Below are positions 1-12,000 of a stretch of 64,000 bases of DNA, piece by piece. A model generated the notes under the pieces. That model was not told the origin of the DNA. It did no database searches and was given only the letters and a program-made list of their open reading frames with translations. This stretch comes from Liolophura sinensis. Taxonomy: Eukaryota; Mollusca; Polyplacophora; Chitonida; Chitonidae. Each line of letters opens with the position of its first letter. The first letter of the stretch is position 1. The stretch is taken from assembly GCF_032854445.1 (NCBI RefSeq), contig NC_088303.1, positions 23,009,501-23,073,500 on the forward strand, given 5' to 3'. The position numbers and the translations under genes are program-made.

Positions 1-3000
1 TGCTAACAAAACCTGCTGGAAACCGAGTCAAATTCAGAACCTAGCTGCTTACAAAACATGTTGGTAACTGAGTCAAAAACAAAAACTATCTGCTTACAAA
101 TTGAGAATCATCCGGCTATATAAATACCTGTATCAAAGTGAGTCAAATCCACCACATGTCCATTGTCATCTGTTCCCACATCAAATATATCACAGGTATT
201 CAGTTTGTATGTGTTGGCCCCAGTCTCAATCCTGTGAACATTTGCATTAACTATCATCTCACTGATCTGATATACGTGTACATGTAACATTTGCTTTCTG
301 TGGCTTTGTGGAGATTCTTAAGGATTGCTTCACACATTTGTGATTTGCTTTTGCCTCTGTAAAACAGTACTTTTCATTATCTAATTAGAAATTGGATTAA
401 TCAGAGCTCATATATGTCTTGAATAAGTTCTGAATCAAAATGTATTATGTGAAGCTGAAGATGTTTAGATTTCTTACTGGATAATGAGTCTTGGATTTTA
501 CAGATGGTAACATTATAACATACTTTATGATGTCAATACTCACCTGAAAACATGGATGGTACCATTCTCAGAGGCTGAGGCCAGAGAAGCCGATTCCTCA
601 CAGTATGTCAGACATTTCACCTGTCCACCTGTAAGGACCACATGTATCACACATATGTTGACACCATTTACCAGTTTGAATGGATATCCAAATTGTTAAA
701 TACAGTCAAGATATAGCCAGGCTACAGTGCGCATGTACATCAAATTAAAACAGAATGAATGAATATGATGATGACAAGTCACAAGACGTGCGCACATATA
801 CTGTGTGTTCTTGTGGCAGTCCATGCCACCCAAGTGCTTCCGCCATTGAAGTATTATATGCATTATTTGCCAAAGACACCAGACATGACACCCCACCCAG
901 TCACATTATACTGACACTGGACCAACCAGCCTTGTTTCCTTGCTCTAACCTCTCAGTGCTGAGCACCAAGCAAGGCAGCAGCAAATGCCATTTTTAAAGC
1001 ATTCAAATCAAAACAGACATACAAGTAAATGCAATATATATATACATATATATATAGATGCAAGCCTGTGTGACATAAAGCCCTGTATGGCCAGACCTGT
1101 GGCCGACATACCTTGTTTGTTGTAGGTCTGTCTCGACCTATTAGCCACACTCTTGCCCTCAAAGCGACTACAGTCCCACACTTTGACCGTACCATCGTTA
1201 GAACAAGTGGCAAAACAGGTGTGGTCAGAGCTAACCTGTATCCTGTTGAAGGAAATGGAACAAAAAATACAAATATGAAACCCTTTAACATCAAAAACCG
1301 AGATGAAAAGTTTCAAAAGAGCTTAGGGCATTATGACATAATGCAAAGCATCCTTGACCTTCAAACCATTTATTTATGTATATAAATATGCATGTCCTCC
1401 CCTTACCAGTCTAAGCCTTAAAAATAATCGCTACATTTACAACGCATGTTAAAGTTAATAACAGAACAAAAATGGCCATAATTTTGTTGAAAACTGATGA
1501 AACGGCACACAACTTGTCTCAGTGAGGCCATGTATCATGCTTCAATTCACAATGACCAGCTCTTTTGGAAAAACTGTGGAAATCAATCAAACCCAAAACT
1601 GGACATAAACAACAACAATATTTGGCAAAAATTGATGAAACCACATGAAATTTGAACCTGACTTATATAACTTGTCATACTGAAGCCTTGTATGAAGTTT
1701 CAATTCAATATGACAAACTGCCACAAAACTGAAAAGCTGAATAACCTGTTGACGGCTGCCCTGTGTTCCTGCATGTGGGCCACCAGCATGCCTTTTGGCC
1801 TCCAGTTTGTGGGGGGAGGCCGACTGTCCCAGGCGATGCCCTCCAGTAAATCCTTGGACAAGACATCAGCAGTATACTGTTCTCTCCTCTTGTACACTAG
1901 GTTACGTAGCTCTAGTTTGCACACGGCATATCGAGCTGAAAACAGAAATATGATTACTGTTCATTGTGACAGTTCTGATTCTAAAGTTGAAGCAATGGCT
2001 CCTGAAATTATTAAATACAATAATTAGGAAACCACAAAATATCATATCATTCCTGATAATATGTTTCTCACGAAATGTTCAAAATTTTACATGTACTCAG
2101 CTGACATGACAGCTTTATTCCAATCATCAGCCTCATACTAACAACACCTTTAGTGACAGTATCAATATGTTCCAGGACAATGGTAGACCAACTACTTACA
2201 ATAATTAACCTTTTTAAATGGACATCACATCCAAATGTCTAAAAGGCAACTTCACTGACTATGGGTTCTTCACAACGAACCCCCAACACATGCAATGTTA
2301 CTGTCCCTATCCAAGCCTCTTGTCTTACTCTGTGGACCAGTTTTCTCTGGGGCTGTGGCCTGGCGTTTGAAGGAGTCTGCGCTGGACTGGAGAGAGGATA
2401 CCCCACTCAGAGATGTGCTACTAATCACACCCAGTGACCCATCCTGAGATACCTTATCCCCCAGCATAGGGCCTTTAGAGCGTCCCTTAGGGGAGGAGGA
2501 TAGCGCTCGCTCAACACTGGAGTGGCTGCCAGAGCCAAACATGCTCTTCCACTCGGGATTCTGAAATACAGACGGCAAAATACACTGTGATTGTACCCCA
2601 CAGAAACCTGGTGAAAGAACATGTGAAACAGAGGTATACAAAGTGTAACCAGAATGTGCTTTCATCAATAAGAATGCTCTGTCAGACCAAAATATGCTAT
2701 CAGACCAGAATATTCCATCAGACCAAAATATGCTATCAGACCAGAATATTCCATCAGACCAGAATATGCTATCAGACCAGAATATTCCATCAGATCAGAA
2801 TATGCTATCAGACCAGAATATTCCATCAGACCAGAATGTGCTATCAGACTAGAATATGCCATCAGACCAGAATATGCCATCAGACCAGAATATGCCATCA
2901 GACCAGAATGTGCTATCAGACCAGAATATGCCATCAGACCAAAATATGCTATCAGACCAGACTATTCCATCAGGCCAGAATGTACTATCAAACCAGAATA

Positions 3001-6000
3001 TTCCATCAAACCAGAATGCTCTATGAGACCAGAATGCTCCATCAGACCAGAATATTGCATCAGACCAGAATGTGCTATCAAACCAGAATATTGCATCAGA
3101 CCAGAATGTGCAATCAAACCAGAATATTGCATCAGACCAGAATGTGCTATCAAACCAGAATATTGCATCGGACCAGAATGTTCTATGAGACCAGAATGCT
3201 CCATCAGACCAGAATGTTCTATCAGACCAGAATGTGCTATCAGACCGGAATATTCCATCAGACCAGAATGCTCTATAAGAGCAGAATGTGCTATAAGAGC
3301 AGAATGTGCTATCAGACCAGAATATACCATCAGACCAGAATATTCCATCAAACCAGAATATTCTATCAGACCAGAATACTACATCAGACCAGAATGTTCT
3401 ATCAGACCAGAATGTTCTATCAGATCAGAATGTTCTATCAGACCAGAAATTCTATGACACCAGAAATTCTATCATCCATTGCCAAGCAAGAGGCCATTGA
3501 CATGTACATGAAAAAAATAAAAAACAAACAAGTCAAAGTCAGAGGTTTAAATTTCGACAAACAACACTCTTTCAGTACGGGTATTGATTTATTTACTTGA
3601 CTATAGTTTTCTGCCGCACTCAAGAGTATTTCACTAATGTGACAGCATCCAGTATTACGACTGGAGGAAAGGGGATCCCAGTGTTAACTTACTGTGTACA
3701 GTCCTCTGGAAATTCTAGCATCCCACATGAACGAAGATGACGGCATGGCAGTTCTGTAGCAAAAACTTGACGGAACTTTTATGAAAGAACAGAAAGACTG
3801 TGCTTACAAAGCTTACCGTAACTTTGGTGAATTTCGCAAATCAGAACAAATGAGTATCGTTGATTACATCATCGAATTTGAACAGTTGTACAATAAATCC
3901 ATGAAGTATGACATGTCCCTGCCCTGTTTAAATTACTGCGCAATTCTGGCCTACAATTGTGAGATCGCCAACTCGCCGTAACAGTGTGCACTGAATTGAC
4001 ATATGGGGCCATAAAATCGGCAATAAAGCAAATATTTGCAGACCAACAGCTTGCAGATAGCGGTATCAAACTTACCCCCGAAACTGTTTTTATGTCTCAG
4101 CAAAACAGATGCCCAGATTTTTCTCATCCCCTGAAGGGCACTAATCCACTAAATCATTTTGGCAAAATGTGCTATCTGCCAAAGTGTATTCCATTGGGCT
4201 AAAGATTGCCTAGACAAATCAGCTCAAGCTCATGTCATTTCACAAGCCAAACACAGCACTGGTGCTGCGACTGACAGCTGTAATATGATTTTATTCACAA
4301 AATCAAAGACTAATGCAAATGAAGTTCACAGAATCATTAGGCTCTGCTGTCATTGATACAGCCTGTACCTGTACAGTTTGTGGTGAGCAGTGGTTTACTC
4401 ATTATCTAGAGGCTCTAAATATGGACCAAGATCAGACCACAACAATTCCCAGCAATAAAGCTTTAGAGTTTGGTGATGGAAAGGTTGTACATTCCGTTTT
4501 GAGAGCTATCCTGCCAGCTAAAATTGGGTCGACTAACTGCCATATCGACATAGAAACTGTCCAAAGTGACATTCCACTATTACTCACTAAATCATCACAG
4601 CAGAAAGCAGGTACCATTCCAGACTTACAACAGGACAGAATAACAATGTTTGGTGCAATCCTTGATCTTGAGCACACTGTCTTAATTCAGCAGATCCTCT
4701 CACCAAACTGTTAAAGAATGCTGGTAGTACAGACAGTGAAATTTTCAGCATGATCAAAACAACAGTATAGCTATGGACTATAATGAGACAGTTGCCGCTG
4801 ACTTGCACGAACTTGCACATGTTGTTTGGTATTTGCACATGACGAATGAGTTTACCAGGTTAAGCGCAGGCTGCGTTATGCGCAGTAAACGTCCCTCTGA
4901 CTTTGCCCAGAAATTTCTGCAGAACTGGATGTGTTTATGGTGCACCCAAGTACCTGGATAGTGACAACAGTGGAGAGTTTAACAATGAAGAATTTCGTGA
5001 CCTAGGCTAAAATTTTAACACTGAAGCAAAAAGAACAGCTGCATACAGTCCTTGGAATAATGGCTGTTTAGAACAGCATAATCAAACTTTGACTGACATG
5101 TTACCGAAGGTCAAAACAGAAAAAAAAAACTGTGATTGAGAAATTGAGAAACTGCCCTGAACTGGGCATTAACAGCCAAAAATGCTCTTCATAACGTTTC
5201 TGGCTTCGGTCCAAATCAGCTCGTATTTGGACATCACACCAACCTACCCAGTGTGTTAACTGATAAATCACCTTCATTGGAAGGTACCACTATGAGGTCT
5301 GTAGTTAGCCAGAACAGCTTTCACAGAAACAGAAAGCTCAGAATGCTTAGAGCATCACAAAAACAGATTCGACCCCACGACCCTGGCATCAGAGTCTACC
5401 TGGAAGGGACCAGGAACTGTTATTGGAAAGATGGAGCTGTGGTGTTTGTTAGGCATGGTGGTTCTTGTGTACGAGTCCATAACTGTTGAATATCCAAATA
5501 TCCAATGCTTGACAATACTTCCACTGCAGAAAATGTACATGTACCTGCCAGTTTGTCCAATGACACCAGTAGTGTTGATTGCCTGCCACTAACCTCTCTG
5601 ATCAAGACTCAGAGCAGTGTCATAGTGAGAGTGAACCAGCTCAAAATGAACCAGACAGAGATGTAACTGTACAACAACCAGTGACATTGAAAGTTACACC
5701 TGGCCAGACTGTGAGATATAAGCATACGCAGAATGGAGAAATCTGGGCTTTATTTTTCTCTTAAATAGCGGGGTAGTTGTTAAGTTACTGTGTACAGTCG
5801 CGTGTGTCTGTTGATAGCGGTTGGACTTTGGTACCTTCACGAGAAAAGAGTGTCTTGCGGGGTAAAAGGCGGGAGAAGGGAATCAAGAAAAAGTCTACAC
5901 AGGGAGCGCAATAAATGTGTTATTGGAATGTCAGTTGAGAGTTTCAGTGGTATAAATCATAGTTGAACACCCAGGACCATCCACAGGAATGGAGAGGAGT

Positions 6001-9000
6001 ATTAAACTAAAGGGCAATGAAGCATTTTATACTTTTGTACATGTAAATATCTGTGGGCATATCTCAAATGCCTTATCAAAACACATAAATGTACAGACAT
6101 ACAAATTTACACACAAAAAAAGTGAAATGTTGTGGTTATTCTTGAAAAGGAGGCCATCTTTTTCAGGAAATGGTTTCAAAATTACAAGAACACATCCTCC
6201 TCAAGTGACCAATGTTTATGACACAGTGCATTTCAACCGTGCAATGCCAGGATGAGCCTGCTCATTAAAAGTTTCTGTCACAGAACTCACCATCACTGTT
6301 CCTGCTGTTTCAACTGCATCTGGTTTCTTCTTCTTCCTGAAAAGATATAAATAACATGACACAAAAGCCTGTATCATTACAACCAATGCAGGTTAACAAA
6401 GAAATTATCATTACAACCATTACACACATTACAGGTAAACAAGAAAACTATCTTATTCGATTTATTTATTTGATTGGTGTTTTACTCTCTACTCAAGAAT
6501 ATTTCACTTACAATGTGTATCATAACCGCCAGCGTTATTGTGGAGGAAAGCGAGCAGAGGTCGGGGGAAACCCATAAACATCCACAGGTTGCTGACAGAC
6601 CTTTCCATGTAATGTCGGAGAGGAGGCCAGCATGAGCTGGATTTGAACTCGCTGCGACTGCATTAGTGAGAGGCTCAATGCACCGGATTGACACACTAAC
6701 CACCTCCCCCACAAAGAAACTATTATTACAACCATTACATATACTATTGCCTGACAAACAACTACATGTATCATTGCAACCATCACATACATTGTAACCT
6801 GACAACGGTTACAGTGATTGTCCGACCTACCTGACACAGGTTTCCTTGGCTTTGTGTTGTCTGACCTACCTGAGAGAGGTTTCCTTGGGTTCGTGTGGTC
6901 TTAACATACCTGAGAGAGGTTTCCTTGGGTTCGTGTTGTCTTAACATACCTGAGAAAGGTTTCCTTAGCTTTGTGTTGTCTGACCTACCTGACAGAGGTT
7001 TCCTTGGGTTTGTGCAGCTCAGCATGTCTCCTCACAGTGATTTTGGAAATCTGATAAAGATCCACTGCTCCATTCCTCTCATCCAGCTTACCATCTACCT
7101 TAGATTCAGCAGATCTGTGACAAGACAGTATACAGGATTAAATCGGTTTATATAATTGTTTTATAATTTTTATTACGAATGCAAATATTCATGTCCATGT
7201 AAGAGCTTAACACAATCAGATTTACATGTACATGTAGTTCTCCCGAAGGTCACCAAAATATTATCTCAATGCAGAAGACACAGCTGAAGTAGAAGGCAAA
7301 CTCTATGCAATAATACTACAAGTACCGGAATTCTATACAATATTATGATTCCCTTTTGAAAATGTCTTTCAATTAATACGACAACATAAACACAAAGGTT
7401 TTCAGAACATTTATTCTTTTGATCAAAAAGTTTAGTACAGCTAAACCACTGTTTTAGGACCACAGGTCCACCTCACAAATTTCTTTTTCTGTGTCTTTAT
7501 CTTGCTTTTATCCTAAAGTTTTCAACTGAAAAGCGTTTACATCAGTAATGCACAACCCCAACCCAACTTCATGCTGTCTGCAGCATGACATGAAATAGAG
7601 AAAAGTGAAACCTTATGGGAGATACATTCACATGGACACATAACCTCTGACATTAAGGCTCCAACATCTACATGTAATGTCTTAAACGTTAAAGTGTGCG
7701 ACTACATACCCTGCTCTGGCTCGCTGTATTTTCAAAGTAAAATCTTTCAGAGCCTGGAAAAAAAGAACAAGAAAATTTATTATTGATATATTTTTACTTC
7801 TTTTTTGGCTGATGTAATTACATACTTTAAATCTTGTACCTTTCAACCACTAAAGCACTTTTTTCAGTGGATTTTATGCATAGTTTGAAAAATGAGTTGC
7901 TTGAGTAATTGCAGATGCAAGCTTCATAAAAATGTGGAAACTATTTCTCTACAGTTCTCTTAGAATGCTTCAGAATATTGGTTGCAGAGGTGTTTGAAAA
8001 CGTTAATGAATAAGAGTAACAGAAAGTATTAATTAAGATGTAACTGGCCGAAACCACCTCATTCTGTTCAATTGTAGATTCAGTTTTGCTACATTTTGTA
8101 AGAAACTCTCTGGTATGGTCTGTTGTGTTTCTCACCAGTAGTCTGTCCTCTTGCGCTTCTGTCATTCCCTGAGAGGTCAACTTACGGAATGTCTGAAACA
8201 TATCATTGCAATATGAAAAATTCCCTTTAAGTCAAGCTACTGCAGGACATCTGGGACTGCAGCTGTTAGGGGAAATTTAAAACACGTAAGTAAATGAAGG
8301 GACTAGAGTCTCAGGTACACAGCACTCACCAGAGCCATTCCTTCATCCATCTCGTCGTAGGCGGGCTTGTGGCCATGGCGACTAATCTGTCGCATGTGGC
8401 TGCGTTCCTGAAGGGCGTTGAAGAGTCGGTCAATGTTCGGGGAGCGCAGCACGTAGTCAAATATCGGCCGGGATATGGGCTCCTGGAGGCTATTTAACAA
8501 CACAACCTGAGGGTGAAAAGTTTATTAGAGATCAAGCTTTCTTCAGGATACAAGTTAAGATATCATCTGACAGGTATGTCCAAGATACAGATAACAACAA
8601 TGGCAGAATGCTTTATAGCAGGACAACTGCATGGTGAACCAGTCTTCTGGAATGCTTAGGCAAAAAAGCTTACAGTGACACTACATGTATATGATATGGT
8701 TCCTCCAATGTCTGTACCATTAACCAATCAAATTTTGGCTTACAACTTTACTTTATTGATCATTCAATGCTATTTAATACTTTACAAATCATAATTTTAT
8801 AATAAAGACATTGAATCTTTTCGCAAGTTTGCAACGTATGACAACAAAAACAAGTTTACCTCTTTGTCCAGCTGAAGGATTGGCTGCTTGAGGAATGGCT
8901 GTATTTGCGGCAGGAGACGACAGTGGACATCAGCAATATTTAACATCCGTGCCACAGCAGATATAAACCCAACAGCCCCTTGCCTGATCCACACACCCTG

Positions 9001-12000
9001 GTCAACAGATAAATGGTACATCAGGGAGAAGGCTAATGCATGCTTTTTTCTACATGAATCAAAAGCTTTTAGCCTATAGGTTCATAAATCTCAGAACTAA
9101 CACCGCATGTACAAATATGTTTGTACACCATTTATTTATTTCATCAGTGTTTTATGCCGTACTCAAGAATATGAGTGGAGGATAAAAACATGTAGCAGTA
9201 ATCTTACCGTGCAAGTAAGTGCATGTAAGGCAACAACAGCAGTAATTTTTATACTCCTAAAGTAAGCAGGGCAAAAACAGCACTAATCTTTATACTATGC
9301 CTGTAAGTAGGGAAACAACAGCAGTAATCTTTATACTATGCCTGTAAGTAGGGAAACAACAGCAGTAATCTTTATACTATGCCTGTAAGTAGGGAAACAA
9401 CAGCAGTAATCTGTATACCCGGCCAGTAGGTAGGGCAACAACTACAGTAATATTTATACTCCGCAAGTAAGTAGGACAACAACTACAGCAATCTTTATAC
9501 TCTGTCACTAAGTAGAGCCACCCCAGTAACCTTTATACTCTGCCAGTAAGTAAGGCAACAACTGCAGTAAGCTTCATACTCCTCCAGTAAGTAGGGCAAC
9601 AACTACAGTAATCTTTATACCCCGCCAGTAAGTAGGGAAACAACTACAGTAATCTTTATACTCTGCAAGTAAGTAGGGCAACATTTCAGTAATCTTTAAA
9701 TACTTGGTAAGTAAGAAGCAAAACAAAAGCAGTAATCTTACTTTGCAAGTACATGTATGTAGACGAACAACAGCAGAACTCTTCATGAGTGAGCTTATAG
9801 TAAAGGTACAAAAGTGTAATCTTACCGGATGAGCTAACAGAGGAACAACATCTTTGACAAAGTCGTAGAGCAGTGGTTTCTGTACTAGACTGAGTTCTGT
9901 TAATGATGTCAATGTTCCCAGAGCCTTGTGGACAACAAACTCTTCTGGGTCATTCAGGCCCTGTAAGGAAGGAAAGAAAGAATCATACAGCCTTATGACA
10001 AATGATAAGGCTAAAAATTCCTGATCTGGAAAAAAAACAAAAACGACAAGAAGAGTAGACTGAAGTGAAACATAAGACTGATAGTGTGAGATATACATGT
10101 AGCATGTAGATGTGTTGTATAATTTTGGCATACACGAAAATTTATGAAGCCATTCTCAATCATGAACCTTTAAATAGCAACACATAAGATCTCTGTGGCA
10201 GCCGATTTTCATGATTAGTTAAGGCAATGCTATCAAGTCTTGAGTAAATGACAGCAAAACTTATAGACACTTTTTAAGATCCATCCTGCTATTTTTTTTT
10301 TTTTTAAATTTGAAGAAATTTAAAGGAATGAACAGTTAGACAGTGTCAAGACTAGACTCCACATGCAAATCCCATGCCATTTATATACATTCCTCATACA
10401 GCATATTATAGAGGTAGAGTTGCTGCCCAGCACATTATCAGAACATATGGGCCATGTCTATGGCTCTCTCAAGTCGAAAGTTGATTTTTCGCTCGCTATT
10501 CGCTCCCTATATCCCCAAGACAAAATTCTCCAATAATGGAACATTCACTCTGTTCAACAAGGAATAGCCACAAGATTTTACATGTACATGTACTTAGCTT
10601 GCACATGTATGGATATGTATGGTGAATTTGAGCAAGATGTTCATAGTTAAAATAAACTTGTAATCTAAAGACTTAATTAATTCTGTACATTCATCACATC
10701 ACCAAGTTTAACACAAGTCAGTGCTTCACATAAGGGGGGTATCAGTGTAATTTATGCCTCCTAAAGTAACAAAACAGGCAAACCAAATGAGCCCAGAAAA
10801 ATTAAGAAACGCATAAGTTTCTAAAACTGTGCACACACCTGATTTTGTGTTAATAGCTGAGTATGGGAGATAACTCTGTGTGGGTAAAACTGCGCAAAGG
10901 GTAACTACTCTGAATGGACTTTTCATACACCTGCTAATCCGTTCATGGCTCACACATGTTGTTTATGATAAATGGCTTTCTCAGATCAGCAAGTACTCCT
11001 AAGATACAAGCCAGTACTCCTCTGTTAAAACTGGAGGAGTACTGTACTGTCACGAAAATATACCTCTCTGGAGCACTGCAAGTATAAAATATGAATATGA
11101 CATTTCTACGCTCCTTTTTAGTTTGGAGAAGATTTGTACAACATGCAGCATAATAAGCACTGACCTGCTGTAGTAGAGGCTTCATAATAGTAGAACTCTG
11201 CCAACCAACATAAGCTGCCACACCGATAATGTTGTCAAAGAATGAGCCTCTCAAATGCCAGTCCAGCTGAAGGAATTAGAATATGTCCGTCATCATCATT
11301 TAGCAAATCCGGGAATAAGCACGGGTGTCTTTGTCTCTGGATCACATTTTGTTTCACATTATTGTTTTAACTACTGGAACTCATTTAATTACATGTACTT
11401 CAATACTGAAAACTGCAATAATGAAACAATGAATGATATCTACATTAAGACAAAAAATACCCCAGCTTGGCAAAAGATTGTCCAGAGAAAGAGAAGGTAA
11501 TTACAATCAGGCTTGGTAAAGCTTCTCATTTTTACAATGTAGAATAGTCTTGTGTAGATATTGATTGGATCTTGATCATATTGTCAGTATGTCTGTCATC
11601 CGGAGTGTGATCACATCCTATACAGAGTGAGATCACATCCTATACGGAGTGAGATCACATCCTATACGGAGTGAGATCACATCCTATACAGAGTGAGATC
11701 ACATCCTATATGGAGTGAGATCACATCCTATACGGAGTGAGATCACATCCTATACGGAGTGAGATCACATCCTATATGGAGTGAGATCACATCCTATGCG
11801 GAGCATGTATTTGTTTGAACTAATATGTTGAACTGAAGCCATAAAAAGAACAAAACTGCATCACACATCCGATTTTCATCTTCACCCAACAGGAGGGAAT
11901 ACGGAATAAAGAATGATGGCTGCATTATGAAACAGACAACTGGAATATTACAACCATTTTCTCCAGTTTCATAGTTTTATGACCAGCTAGACAAAACCAC

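Larger units (their letters stand above)
3682..5969 (+). mobile_element. Ty1/copia-like LTR retrotransposon, internally deleted, inside PIK3R4 intron 24
   Basis: The element is bounded by TGTTAA at the left and AACA at the right, with the 5-bp direct repeat CCCAG immediately outside both ends (3677-3681 and 5970-5974). The order of remnants is gag, zinc knuckle, protease, integrase. Integrase directly follows protease, as in copia-type elements. There is no reverse transcriptase or RNase H: only about 290 bp separate the integrase tail from the 3' LTR. It lies antisense to PIK3R4. The surviving left LTR is only about 22 bp, so the element cannot be autonomous. Confidence 0.87.

Noticed and set aside
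2587..3600. 337-codon open frame of ICYQTR-type hexapeptides
   Set aside because: Produced by the 18-bp intronic array in PIK3R4; the opposite strand is also open, and there is no start context or conserved domain.
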